Source of the DNA: a candidate division TA06 bacterium 32_111
Lineage (GTDB): Bacteria > Hydrothermota > 32-111
Assembly (NCBI GenBank): GCA_001508335.1
Contig: LGFX01000004.1
Location: forward strand, 190,275 to 254,274
Direction of reading: 5' to 3'
Length of the DNA: 64,000 bases
The translations under genes were made by a program, and so were the position numbers. The notes under the pieces are model-generated. The model was not told where the DNA came from, did no database searches, and worked only from the letters and a program-made list of their open reading frames with translations. Shown one piece after another: positions 55,120 to 63,850 of this stretch (position 1 is the stretch's first letter; every line of letters begins with the position of its first letter).

Positions 55120-56883
55120 ATGCAAACTTTAGCAAACCTTTTCACTACAGCTGGAATTTTGAATAAGGAACAGGTTGGAAAAGTTTTTCAGAGACAGAAA
55201 GAGACTGGAGAATCTTTTATAAGTTCTGTTGTAAGTTTAGGGTTTTCAACGGAAGAGAAGGTCGCAAAATTTCTAGCGAAATATTTTAAAACTGAGTTTA
55301 TCCTCATAGATAGGGAGGATATACCTATTCAGATTTTGAATCTGATCCCGGAAGAACTCGCTACTAAACATATGATGATCCCTTATAAAAAAACTGGAAA
55401 CATGCTTTTTCTTGCTATGGTGAATCCGGCGAATTTGAACGCGATAGATGATGTAAAGTTTAAAACTGGACTCGATGTGATTCCTGTTGTTACAACTGAG
55501 ACTTCACTTCAAAAAGCACTGGGTAAATACCGTGAGGCAGAAACACAGGTGAGTGAATTTTCAGAGGATGATGATATTGATATCGATTTGGACATTGAGG
55601 AGGAAATAGATCTTGATTTAGATGAAGATTTATCACTCGAGGATGATGATGTAGAGGTAGTGGGAGAGGCAGATTCCAAAGAGGTGGTTATTGATGGTGC
55701 CTCCGCAGCAGAGGATAAACCTGTTGTTAAAATAGTTAACTATATTTTCACTAAAGCTGTTGAACTTAAAGCATCAGATATACATATCGAACCTTTTGAA
55801 AACTATTTAAGGGTAAGATTGAGGGTTGATGGAGTTTTAAGTGAACTTATAAGACCTCCTTTTGAACTTAAGGCTGGAATAGTTTCAAGGATAAAATTGA
55901 TGTCAGAACTTGATATAGCCGTTCACAATATACCACAGGATGGTAGGATAAGGTTGAAAGTTTACGATAAACAGATAGACCTAAGGGTTTCCATAATTCC
56001 AGTTCTTTTCGGTGAAAAGGTTGTTATGAGAATTCTTGATAAATCTGCTCTTCAACTTGAGATGACCAAACTCGGCTTTGAACCTGATAATTTAGAAAAA
56101 TTTCAGGCAGCTATACATAAACCTTACGGTATAGTGCTTGTAACAGGTCCAACAGGTTCTGGAAAATCAACAACACTCTATTCTGCTCTTTCCTCTTTGA
56201 ATTCCCCAGAGATTCAGATTATGACAGCTGAGGATCCTGTTGAGTATAACCTTTATGGAATAAATCAGGTTCAGGTTAATCCTGATATAGGGTTTACATT
56301 CGCTTCAGCACTTAGAGCTTTTTTAAGACAATCACCTAACGTTATCCTTGTTGGTGAGATAAGAGATACTGAAACTGCAGAGATAGCAGTAAGAGCAGCA
56401 TTGACTGGACATCTTGTAGTTTCAACTATTCATACCAACGATTCCCCCTCTACCGTAAACAGATTGATAGATATGGGAATTGAACCATTCCTTGTATCTG
56501 CTGCTTTGAATCTTATTCAGGCTCAGAGATTGTTAAGAAAAGTTTGTGAAAAATGTAGAAAACCTGTAGTTTATGATGAGGAAACTTTAAAAGATTATGG
56601 TATTGATCCACTTATTTTAAAAGGTCATCAAGTTTATGAAAAGGGAGATGGTTGTGATTTCTGTGGTGGAAAAGGTTACAAAGGAAGGCTTGCTGTAACC
56701 GAAGTTATGCCAATATCTCCAAAACTAAGAGAGATGATACTTGCGAGAGCATCAACAGCAGAACTTAGGGAACAGGCGAAAAAAGAAGGAATGAAAACCC
56801 TAAGGGATGATGCTCTGATAAAAGTTAAGAAAGGACTAACTACTTTAGATGAAGTTATAAGAGAAACCGCTGTAATGGAATAG
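55120..56883 (+). CDS. pilB: second PilB/GspE-type ATPase (paralogue)
   Basis: 587 residues, same order of domains as its neighbour but clearly diverged. The MshEN region has lost several LG residues (SFISSVVSLGFSTEE), so c-di-GMP binding is doubtful. The linker is extremely acidic (EDDDIDIDLDIEEEIDLDLD). Core: SDIHIEPFE, Walker A at 343-350 (GPTGSGKS), AEDPVEYNL, VILVGEIRDTE, GHLVVSTIHTND. Zinc Cys in CEKC and CDFCGGKGYKG. One base after copy 1. It could extend a second pilus type, serve a type II-like secretion system, or form mixed hexamers. Confidence 0.9.
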   Translation: MQTLANLFTTAGILNKEQVGKVFQRQKETGESFISSVVSLGFSTEEKVAKFLAKYFKTEFILIDREDIPIQILNLIPEELATKHMMIPYKKTGNMLFLAMVNPANLNAIDDVKFKTGLDVIPVVTTETSLQKALGKYREAETQVSEFSEDDDIDIDLDIEEEIDLDLDEDLSLEDDDVEVVGEADSKEVVIDGASAAEDKPVVKIVNYIFTKAVELKASDIHIEPFENYLRVRLRVDGVLSELIRPPFELKAGIVSRIKLMSELDIAVHNIPQDGRIRLKVYDKQIDLRVSIIPVLFGEKVVMRILDKSALQLEMTKLGFEPDNLEKFQAAIHKPYGIVLVTGPTGSGKSTTLYSALSSLNSPEIQIMTAEDPVEYNLYGINQVQVNPDIGFTFASALRAFLRQSPNVILVGEIRDTETAEIAVRAALTGHLVVSTIHTNDSPSTVNRLIDMGIEPFLVSAALNLIQAQRLLRKVCEKCRKPVVYDEETLKDYGIDPLILKGHQVYEKGDGCDFCGGKGYKGRLAVTEVMPISPKLREMILARASTAELREQAKKEGMKTLRDDALIKVKKGLTTLDEVIRETAVME

Positions 56884-56893
56884 GAGGTTTTAG

Positions 56894-57985
56894 ATGTCAC
56901 CTTTACCTTCAATAGTTCAACTATTAACTGAGATGGTTGAAAGAAAAGCATCAGATTTACATATTACTGCAGGGCTTCCTCCATGCATAAGGATAGATGG
57001 AGAGATAGTTCAGATGAACTACGATGTTTTGAAACCACAGGATTGCGAACAACTCGCTTACTCTGTTTTGAACGACCAGCAGAAAAAGACTTTTGAACAG
57101 AACTGGGAACTCGATCTTTCAATTTCTGTTCCAAACCTTTCAAGGTTCAGAGGAAATGTTTTTCGTCAGCGTGGAAATGTTGCTATGGTTTTAAGGCAGA
57201 TCCCTTTTGAGATAAAAGGATACAAAGAACTTGGACTTCCACCTGTAGTTTCAGAGTTCGCAAAAAGACCCAAAGGACTTATCCTTGTAACAGGTCCAAC
57301 AGGTTCTGGAAAATCGACAACTCTCGCTGCCATGATAGATCAGATAAATCAGGAAAGGAGAAGTCACATAATCACAGTTGAGGATCCTATAGAATTTTTA
57401 TTCAAACATAAAAAATGTATAGTGAACCAGAGACAGGTTGGTTCCGATACAAAATCTTTCGCATCCGCTTTAAAGTACGCTTTAAGACAGGACCCGGATA
57501 TAGTTATGATAGGTGAGATGAGAGACCTTGAAACGATCCAGGCTGCACTAACAATATCTGAAACGGGTCATTTGACTTTCGCTACACTACATACAAACTC
57601 TGCCGCAGAGTCTATTAACCGTATTATAGATGTTTTCCCAGAGGCTCAACAGGGACAGGTAAGAGCACAACTCGCTTTCGTTATAATAGCGATTATGACC
57701 CAGACACTCGTTCCGAAGATAAGGGGTGGAAGAGCGATGGCTATGGAGATTCTTGCCGGAACTCCCGCTATAAAAGCCTTGATAAGGGATGACAAAGTTC
57801 ATCAGATCTATTCGATGATACAGGCTGGTAAAAAGTATGGGATGCAAACTATGAACCAGTCTCTCTTTGAACTCTATAGAACAGGTCAGATCACTCTTGA
57901 AAATATGATGTCAGCTTCCAAAGAGCCTGAGGAACTCGAAAAGATGCTTGCCGAATTTAGAAAAACTGGAAATGTAAATATTTAA
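56894..57985 (+). CDS. pilT: pilus retraction ATPase PilT
   Basis: 363 residues. Starts LLTEMVERKASDLHITAGLPPCIRIDG, the PilT/PilU opening. Walker A at 134-141 (GPTGSGKS), VEDPIEFLFKH, ALRQDPDIVMIGEMRDLETI, and C-terminal AIRNLIRD-like AIKALIRDDKVHQIYSMIQ with the retraction motif region, ending EELEKMLAEF. Removes pilin subunits for twitching or DNA uptake. GGAGG precedes the ATG. Confidence 0.94.
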   Translation: MSPLPSIVQLLTEMVERKASDLHITAGLPPCIRIDGEIVQMNYDVLKPQDCEQLAYSVLNDQQKKTFEQNWELDLSISVPNLSRFRGNVFRQRGNVAMVLRQIPFEIKGYKELGLPPVVSEFAKRPKGLILVTGPTGSGKSTTLAAMIDQINQERRSHIITVEDPIEFLFKHKKCIVNQRQVGSDTKSFASALKYALRQDPDIVMIGEMRDLETIQAALTISETGHLTFATLHTNSAAESINRIIDVFPEAQQGQVRAQLAFVIIAIMTQTLVPKIRGGRAMAMEILAGTPAIKALIRDDKVHQIYSMIQAGKKYGMQTMNQSLFELYRTGQITLENMMSASKEPEELEKMLAEFRKTGNVNI

Positions 57986-57996
57986 AAGGGGGAATT

Positions 57997-59196
57997 ATGG
58001 CTAAATTTAAATACAAAGCGAAAGGAAAGGATGGAAAGATAAAAGAGGATAAAATTGAAGCCCCAAATAAACAGAAGGCTGAACAGATTTTAAAAGCACA
58101 GGGATACCAGATAATCTCTTTAAGTATTGATTGGGGGTCAATAGAGATAGGTGGTGGTGGGATTCCAACCAAGGTTGTCTCAATATTCACAAGACAGTTC
58201 TCAACAATGATAGGTGCTGGTTTACCTTTGATGCAATGTTTGAGAATACTTCATGAACAGACCGAAAATAAAGCTTTCAAAAAAGTTTTGAGTGAAATGA
58301 TAAGTGATGTTGAAAGTGGTTTAACACTTGCAGATGCTATGAAGAAACATAAGAAAGCTTTTTCTGATCTATATGTCAACATGGTGAGAGCTGGTGAAGA
58401 GGGTGGTGCTTTGGAAACAATTTTAAGCCGTCTTGCAACATACCTTGAAAAGAATGAGGCTTTAACGAGGAAGATAAAGGGAGCGATGATCTATCCAACT
58501 ATAATAAGTATAGTTATGGTTATCGCTGTTGCGGTGATGCTTATTTTCGTTATTCCAATTTTTGCTGGTATGTTTACAAGTTTTGGTGGAACTTTGCCTC
58601 TCCCAACAGCAATTCTTGTAAACCTTTCAAACTTTTTGAGAAAAAATATTCTATTTTTGATAATAGCAATTGTAATAATAATAGTAGCAGTAAAATCTTT
58701 CCAAAATACTCCTCAAGGTAGATTATTCTTCGATAAACTTGCACTCGCAGCTCCAGTATTTGGAGACCTTCAAAGAAAACAGGTTGTAGCAAGATTTTCA
58801 AGAACGCTCGCGACACTACTTTCATCCGGTGTCAACATAATCTCCGCACTTGAAACTACAGCAAAAACTGCCGGGAATGTTGTTGTTGAGGCTGCTATAT
58901 TGAAAGCGAGAACAGCGATACAGGAAGGTGAATCTATCTCACTTCCTCTTTCAAAAGAAAAGGTTTTTCCACCGATGGTTGTTCAGATGATAAGGATCGG
59001 AGAGGAAACAGGTGGTCTCGAAACGATGCTTATCAAAGTTGCTGATTTTTATGATGAAGAGGTTGACGCTGCAGTTGAGGCTTTGATGTCAGCACTTGAA
59101 CCTTTGATAATGGTTGTTCTTGCTGTTGTTGTTGGTGGAATGATGGTTGCTATGTATTTACCAATGTTTAAGATGATAACACTTGTAAGTGGATGA
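57997..59196 (+). CDS. pilC: pilus platform protein PilC
   Basis: 399 residues. N-terminal FKYKAKGKDGKIKEDKIEA; two GspF/PilC domains (about 65-190 and 265-390), with FTRQFSTMIGAGLPLMQCLRIL and FSRTLATLLSSGVNIISALE, each ending in a membrane helix. RAGEEGGALE and RIGEETGGLETM are the paired family motifs. Works as the rotor-like inner-membrane platform of the pilus machine. Follows pilT with a GGGGG ribosome site. Confidence 0.94.
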   Translation: MAKFKYKAKGKDGKIKEDKIEAPNKQKAEQILKAQGYQIISLSIDWGSIEIGGGGIPTKVVSIFTRQFSTMIGAGLPLMQCLRILHEQTENKAFKKVLSEMISDVESGLTLADAMKKHKKAFSDLYVNMVRAGEEGGALETILSRLATYLEKNEALTRKIKGAMIYPTIISIVMVIAVAVMLIFVIPIFAGMFTSFGGTLPLPTAILVNLSNFLRKNILFLIIAIVIIIVAVKSFQNTPQGRLFFDKLALAAPVFGDLQRKQVVARFSRTLATLLSSGVNIISALETTAKTAGNVVVEAAILKARTAIQEGESISLPLSKEKVFPPMVVQMIRIGEETGGLETMLIKVADFYDEEVDAAVEALMSALEPLIMVVLAVVVGGMMVAMYLPMFKMITLVSG

Positions 59197-59209
59197 TCTT
59201 ATTTTTTGA

Positions 59210-60751
59210 ATGTTTAAAGATATTGAAAAAAAATATTTCTGGTACATCTTAATAAGATTTTTCATAGTTTTAACACTTCCCCTTCTGGGTATATTTTCCC
59301 ATTTAAGGGGAATGAAGGTAAATCTGATACCACATTTTTCAATATTTTTTTTAACTCTTCTTTTCAGTTCTTTCTTAATTATTTTAATTAAAACAAAAAA
59401 ATTTTATACATTCTATAACTATGTTCAAATAATCTATGATAACCTTTTGATTTTTGGGATAGTATATTTTACGGGTGGTTCTAACAACTTTTTTGAAATA
59501 CTTTATTTTGTAAACATAATTGTTGCGAGTTTTTTCCTTTTTGCAAAAGGTAGTTTTTTAACAGCAACACTGTCAACTTTTGCTTATTCGTTCTTTGTTT
59601 TTGGTGAATATTTTGGTTTTATAATTTCTCCTTTTAGACCTTTACCACAACCCCATATGAATCTTGAAGAGTTGATTGTTAGGGTTTACATATATATACT
59701 TTCATTCTTCCTTGTTGCTGCTTTGAGTGGATTCCTTTCTGAAAGGTTACAGGCAAGGAAAGTTGAACTTTTCAAATATTCTTCAAAACTGAAAGATCTT
59801 TTAAACCATATTCCTTACTCTATAATACTTTTGGATGAATATTATAAAATTACAGATTTCAACAGAAAAAGTAAAGAACTTTTTGAAAGTATATCAACTA
59901 ATTTAAATATGGAGGAGGTTGACACAGAGGTTTTTGAAATTGTAAAAAATGGGGAGAGAAAAAATTTTGTCAGGGATAAGAAAACTCATCAGGTACTTGT
60001 TGATAAAATTTTTAACGAGAAGAGTGGAGAAACTTTCATAATGGTTTTCATAAACGATATAACAGATATAGTTGAGTATGAAAGAAGGCTTAGAGTTAAA
60101 GATAAACTTGAGACCATAGGGCAACTTTCTGCATCACTTGCACATGAGATAAGAAACCCTGTTTCCAATATAAAAGAGAGTTCAAAGATCCTTTTAAACG
60201 AGTTGAAAGAGGATGATAAGAAGCATCCAATGTTTAATATCCTTTTAGAGGAAGTTGAAAGGTTGAACTCTCTTGTTGACCATTTTTTGGAGTACGCTAA
60301 GGTTAGAAAGATAGAACCTGAACTTATCAGTTTAAAAGATTTCGTTAGGGAGTTTACAATGTGTTATGAAAAATATAAAGAAGTAAAATTTGAAAATTTT
60401 GAAAAAGGTTCTATTTTTGCTGAAAGAAGTGGATTGAAACAGATATTTATAAACCTTTTAGATAACAGTTTAGATGCTATAAAAGGTGTAGATGATGGTT
60501 ATGTTAAAGTTATATATGAGAGGGAAAAAGTTTTCGATATTTTAAAATTTATAGATAATGGGAAAGGTATAGATGATGATTTGAAAGTAAAAATATTTCA
60601 ACCTTTCGTAACCAACAAAAGTAAAGGGACTGGACTTGGACTTTCCATAGTTTATAAGATTGTAAAGGATGAACATTCTGGAGAGATTGATTTTAAAAGT
60701 GAAAAAGGTTATACTGAATTTATTTTAAAGTTTAGGAGGAAAATTGAATAA
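59210..60751 (+). CDS. pilS: sensor histidine kinase, PilS-like
   Basis: 513 residues. Six membrane helices in the first ~185 residues, a PAS domain (~190-290, with ILLDEYYKITDFNRKSKELF), HisKA with phospho-acceptor His312 (LAHEIRNPVSNIKESSKIL), and HATPase motifs N (NLLDNSLDAI), G1 (DNGKGID) and G2 (KGTGLGLSIV). The six-helix sensor plus PAS is the PilS layout. It likely senses pilin levels in the membrane and phosphorylates the regulator encoded next, with which it overlaps by eight bases. Confidence 0.9.
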   Translation: MFKDIEKKYFWYILIRFFIVLTLPLLGIFSHLRGMKVNLIPHFSIFFLTLLFSSFLIILIKTKKFYTFYNYVQIIYDNLLIFGIVYFTGGSNNFFEILYFVNIIVASFFLFAKGSFLTATLSTFAYSFFVFGEYFGFIISPFRPLPQPHMNLEELIVRVYIYILSFFLVAALSGFLSERLQARKVELFKYSSKLKDLLNHIPYSIILLDEYYKITDFNRKSKELFESISTNLNMEEVDTEVFEIVKNGERKNFVRDKKTHQVLVDKIFNEKSGETFIMVFINDITDIVEYERRLRVKDKLETIGQLSASLAHEIRNPVSNIKESSKILLNELKEDDKKHPMFNILLEEVERLNSLVDHFLEYAKVRKIEPELISLKDFVREFTMCYEKYKEVKFENFEKGSIFAERSGLKQIFINLLDNSLDAIKGVDDGYVKVIYEREKVFDILKFIDNGKGIDDDLKVKIFQPFVTNKSKGTGLGLSIVYKIVKDEHSGEIDFKSEKGYTEFILKFRRKIE

Positions 60752-62096
60752 ATTCCATATACTTATAGTTGATGATGATCTTAACAGATGTAGAGTTCTC
60801 GATTATAAGTTGAAAAAGTTTGGGTACAAAACTACATACACAACAAACCCCAAAGATGCTTTAGAAAAGTTCAAAGATGAAAATATAGATCTTGTTATAT
60901 CAGATATAAAGATGCAGGAGATGTCAGGTATAGAACTTTTGAAAAAATTGAAAGAGATAGACCCACTTGTAAATGTTATACTCATCACAGCGTTCGGTAA
61001 AACTCAGGAACTTTTACTTGATGCTTTAAGAAATGGGGCTTTCGATTTTCTTGAGAAGGTTGAGGATTCAGATTACCTTATAGAGATAGTTGAAAGAGGT
61101 TTGAAAAATAGGGATGAGAAGTTGAATTATCTCTATCTTAAAGAGAAAGCAAGTTTTGAGATACCTTCAGAGTTTGTTGGGGAGGATGAGAAGATAAAAA
61201 AGATTTTAAAAAATATAAACGATATTTCGAAAAGTGATTCTACCGTTCTGATAACCGGTGAAAGTGGAACTGGAAAAGAGTTGATAGCGAGGATGATACA
61301 TAACAACTCAAAAAGAAGAGACAAAAATTTCGTTTCATTCAACTGTGCTGCGTTAAACCCAAATCTGATAGAGAGTGAACTGTTTGGTTATAAGAAGGGT
61401 GCTTTTACCGGTGCTTACACAAACAAGGATGGACTCATAAAAGTTGCAGATATGGGGACATTATTTCTTGATGAGATATCGGAAATGAATGTTTCACTTC
61501 AGGCAAAACTTCTGAGGGTTTTACAGGAAAGGGAAGTTGTTCCGGTTGGCTCAACAGACCCAATACCTGTTGATGTTAGAATCATATCAGCCACAAATAA
61601 AAATATAGATGAAGAGGTTAAAAAGAACAATTTCCGCCTCGATCTTTTTTACAGATTGAACGTGATAAGAATTGATCTTCCACCTTTAAGGGAAAGGAAG
61701 GATGATATACCTAAACTTTTTGACTTCTATGTGGATTTTTATTCGAAAAAGATGGGAAAAGTCATAAAAAGGATAGACCCTTCTGTTTACGATATTTTAA
61801 AAGAATATTCCTGGCCTGGTAATGTCAGGGAACTTATGAACATCGTTGAAAGGATAATAGTTATAAAGGATAATTCTGAAATAAAAAAAAGTGATATACC
61901 ACAACTTTCAATTTTAAAAGTTCAACAACCTTCTAATGGTTTCATACCAAAAAAGATTGAGGATGTTGAGAAAAAACTTATTGAAGATACTTTGAAATTT
62001 TATAACTATGATAAGAAAAAGGCAAGTATTGCTCTTGGAATAAACATCTCAACACTTTACAGAAAAATAAAGGATTACCGAATTGATGAATTATAG
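60744..62096 (+). CDS. pilR: sigma-54-dependent response regulator, PilR-like
   Basis: 450 residues, TTG start at 60744 after AGGAGG. Receiver with Asp54 (VISDIKMQEMSG), Thr82 and Lys105. AAA+ domain: Walker A GESGTGKE, sigma-54 contact loop GAFTGA in YKKGAFTGAYT, Walker B LFLDEISEM, sensor motif RLDLFYRLNV, and Fis-type helix-turn-helix at the end (KKASIALGINISTLYRKIKDY). NtrC-family activators bind upstream sites and open sigma-54 promoters, matching the elements before both pilin genes. Its end overlaps the converging GT4 gene by six bases. Confidence 0.95.
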   Translation: MNKFHILIVDDDLNRCRVLDYKLKKFGYKTTYTTNPKDALEKFKDENIDLVISDIKMQEMSGIELLKKLKEIDPLVNVILITAFGKTQELLLDALRNGAFDFLEKVEDSDYLIEIVERGLKNRDEKLNYLYLKEKASFEIPSEFVGEDEKIKKILKNINDISKSDSTVLITGESGTGKELIARMIHNNSKRRDKNFVSFNCAALNPNLIESELFGYKKGAFTGAYTNKDGLIKVADMGTLFLDEISEMNVSLQAKLLRVLQEREVVPVGSTDPIPVDVRIISATNKNIDEEVKKNNFRLDLFYRLNVIRIDLPPLRERKDDIPKLFDFYVDFYSKKMGKVIKRIDPSVYDILKEYSWPGNVRELMNIVERIIVIKDNSEIKKSDIPQLSILKVQQPSNGFIPKKIEDVEKKLIEDTLKFYNYDKKKASIALGINISTLYRKIKDYRIDEL

Positions 62097-63191
62097 ATTT
62101 TTTAAAATATTCAAGTAAACAACTTTTTCTTTTTCCCAATTGTAATTTTCAATAAAGTTTTTGTAAGAATTATCTTTGAACTTTTCAAGATCAACTTCTT
62201 TAAATTTTTCCAACTTTTCAATAACATTCCTCTTATCTGAGAAGTCTGCTGTAAAACCGTTTTTACATCTTTCAACAATTTTTAATGTTTCAATATTTTC
62301 GTAAACAAAGATTGCAAGTGATGAAGCCATATACTGGAAGATTTTATTTGGAAGTGAAAATTTGTGATTTAAGTTATCAGTTTTTAAAGGGTGAACTCCT
62401 ATATCGAAAAGTTTTAAAGTTGGAATAACCTTTTTCTCATCAATACTACCAAAAACTTTTATATTTGAACTATCGGATATTTTTATAAGATCTTTCCCTA
62501 TCAAAGTGAGGTGGAACTCTTTTTCGAAATTTTTAAATACCTCTATAAGAAATGGAATATTCCTTTCTAAAGATAAAGGCCCAATGTATACAAATTTTAT
62601 CCTTTTTTCCTTTTTTATAAAATCAAAGATACTTTTTTCTGATTCGGAGTAAATATTCAATGATGGAAGATTCCTTACAACGAAAATGTTTTTGGTTTGG
62701 TATTTTTCTTCAAAATAATTTTTTATTGAATTTGAAACTGTTACAAAATATTTAATCTTTTTTATCAATCTTTTCTCAAGAAGGTACTCTAAATAGTTGA
62801 AAATTCTTGTTAAAATATTTTTTCTTACTCCAACCCTTTCACACCAGATCTCGTGCGAATCGTATATTATTTTATCCTTTTTGTTTTTGAAAGCAAAGTA
62901 TGATGGCAAAAATGTTTCAAAATCGTTCGCATGAACTATATCTGGTCTTAAATTTTTTATTATATTGTAGGTTTTAAATCTTAGATAAAAGTTGTAGTAA
63001 AGAAAATCGAATATCGATTTGTTCTTCCTTCTTGATCTGTAATTTATATCTATATAAAAAAATTTTTCATCTGTTAAATTTCCGTTACCTAAAAGAAAAA
63101 TATCATAACCTTTTTCTAAAGAATTTATATATCGTATTATTCTTGAATCATTTTTTACATCTGAAAAGGTTAAAATAAGAATCTTTTTCAC
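62091..63191 (-). CDS. glycosyltransferase family 4
   Basis: 366 residues. Starts at GTG 63191 with no Shine-Dalgarno. N-terminal part ILTFSDVKNDSRIIRYINSL with HANDFETFLPSYFAFKNKKDKIIYDSHEIWCERVG, a pattern seen in GT4 enzymes with a D-S-H-E motif. Donor side has FVYIGPLSLERNIPFLIEVF and LPNKIFQYMASSLAIFVYE; the canonical E-x7-E is weak. It lies between pilR and the pilins on the opposite strand, so pilin glycosylation is a possible but unproven role. Confidence 0.85.
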   Translation of the reverse strand: MKKILILTFSDVKNDSRIIRYINSLEKGYDIFLLGNGNLTDEKFFYIDINYRSRRKNKSIFDFLYYNFYLRFKTYNIIKNLRPDIVHANDFETFLPSYFAFKNKKDKIIYDSHEIWCERVGVRKNILTRIFNYLEYLLEKRLIKKIKYFVTVSNSIKNYFEEKYQTKNIFVVRNLPSLNIYSESEKSIFDFIKKEKRIKFVYIGPLSLERNIPFLIEVFKNFEKEFHLTLIGKDLIKISDSSNIKVFGSIDEKKVIPTLKLFDIGVHPLKTDNLNHKFSLPNKIFQYMASSLAIFVYENIETLKIVERCKNGFTADFSDKRNVIEKLEKFKEVDLEKFKDNSYKNFIENYNWEKEKVVYLNILKNL

Positions 63192-63197
63192 AAAATA

Positions 63198-63206
63198 ATT
63201 ATACCA
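63198..63206 (-). promoter_or_regulatory. extended -10 promoter of the GT4 gene, leaderless geometry
   Basis: Minus strand TGGTATAAT: consensus TATAAT with the TGn extension, ending six bases before the GTG start. No clear -35 upstream, as allowed for extended -10 promoters. Confidence 0.55.
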
Positions 63207-63240
63207 ATAAAATTAAAAAAGGGAAGAAAATTTTTTGCTT

Positions 63241-63255
63241 TTTGCAAAATGCAAA
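63241..63255 (+). promoter_or_regulatory. candidate activator site 1 (pilin 1)
   Basis: TTTGCA-AAA-TGCAAA, perfect 6+6 inverted repeat with a 3-base spacer, flanked by T and A tracts. It starts 66 bases upstream of the sigma-54 element of pilin 1, about -85 from the predicted start of transcription. Confidence 0.7.
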
Positions 63256-63306
63256 AAAAAATTATTATAATTTGGAATTAAGTGATTGAATTAAATAATT
63301 TATGTA

Positions 63307-63322
63307 TGGAACGATTTTTGCT
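63307..63322 (+). promoter_or_regulatory. sigma-54 promoter of pilin 1
   Basis: TGGAACGATTTTTGCT: one mismatch from TGGCACGN4TTGCW, with exact GG-N10-GC. Predicted transcription start ~63333, two bases before the ATG at 63335, so this mRNA too would be almost leaderless. The upstream ATG at 63302 lies before the promoter and cannot be used from it. Confidence 0.8.
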
Positions 63323-63334
63323 ACTCATATCAGT

Positions 63335-63736
63335 ATGAAAAAAGGGTTTACACTGATTGAACTTATGATAGTTGTTGTAATAATAGGGATACTTGCCGCA
63401 ATAGGAATACCGAACTATTACAAACTAGTTTATAAGGCAAAAGCAGCGAGTGTTATCTCTAACATGCACACAACACAGATGACAGTTGAACTAAAAGCGA
63501 CAGAATCAATATATTTAACATATTTCCCCAATGTGGAGTCATTTATTGACCGATTACCACCTAATTTTAAAAATCCATTTAACAACCTTTCCCCTGCATT
63601 ACAGAACGCTGAAGAGAACAACATTGAAGGTGTTGTTGAGTATGAAGGGGATTCCTCAACATATAAAATTACAGGTTATGGAAAAAATACTGATTCTACC
63701 TTACTTGAACTGACTCCCGCCACACATCTTTTTTGA
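63335..63736 (+). CDS. pilA: type IV pilin (first copy)
   Basis: 133 residues from ATG 63335. Class III leader MKKG|FTLIELMIVVVIIGILAAIG with Glu at +5, then IPNYYKLVYKAKAASVISNMHT and a short soluble domain ending NTDSTLLELTPATHLF, without Cys. A longer form from ATG 63302 is rejected because the sigma-54 element lies inside it. Probably a pilus subunit processed by prepilin peptidase; major or minor status cannot be told. The promoter region shares the same elements as pilin 2. Confidence 0.9.
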   Translation: MKKGFTLIELMIVVVIIGILAAIGIPNYYKLVYKAKAASVISNMHTTQMTVELKATESIYLTYFPNVESFIDRLPPNFKNPFNNLSPALQNAEENNIEGVVEYEGDSSTYKITGYGKNTDSTLLELTPATHLF

Positions 63737-63751
63737 TTTGCAAATTGCAAA
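63737..63751 (+). promoter_or_regulatory. candidate activator site 2 (pilin 2)
   Basis: TTTGCA-AAT-TGCAAA, differing from site 1 only at one spacer base. It begins right after the pilin 1 stop codon and again lies exactly 66 bases upstream of the sigma-54 element. It is also part of a weak hairpin (CTTTTTTG 63728-63735 with CAAAAAAG 63748-63755), which could double as an mRNA end for pilin 1. Confidence 0.7.
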
Positions 63752-63802
63752 AAAGTTCTTTGAAACGAATTTTTTAAGTTGTGATATTTATAAATTTAGA
63801 TT

Positions 63803-63818
63803 TGGCATAAAATTTGTT
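63803..63818 (+). promoter_or_regulatory. sigma-54 promoter of pilin 2
   Basis: TGGCATAAAATTTGTT: good -24 (TGGCA), GG-N10-GT where consensus is GC at -12. Predicted start ~63829, leader of ~22 bases with AAGGAGG before the ATG at 63851. Confidence 0.7.
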
Positions 63819-63850
63819 TATTAAATAAGCAAACCTAAAAAGGAGGCAAA

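Noticed and set aside
53388..56883. Assembly duplication of pilB
   Set aside because: The two copies differ throughout, in linker, zinc Cys spacing and MshEN domain, so this is an old paralogy.
63265..63285. Sigma-54 element at TTGGAATTAAGTGATTGAA near 63271
   Set aside because: GG to G spacing is 12, not 10; the match at 63307 is much better and has the same spacing as in pilin 2.
63302..63334. ATG at 63302 as pilin 1 start
   Set aside because: The codons from here contain the sigma-54 promoter, and the resulting leader would be 11 residues longer than the MKKG leader shared with pilin 2.
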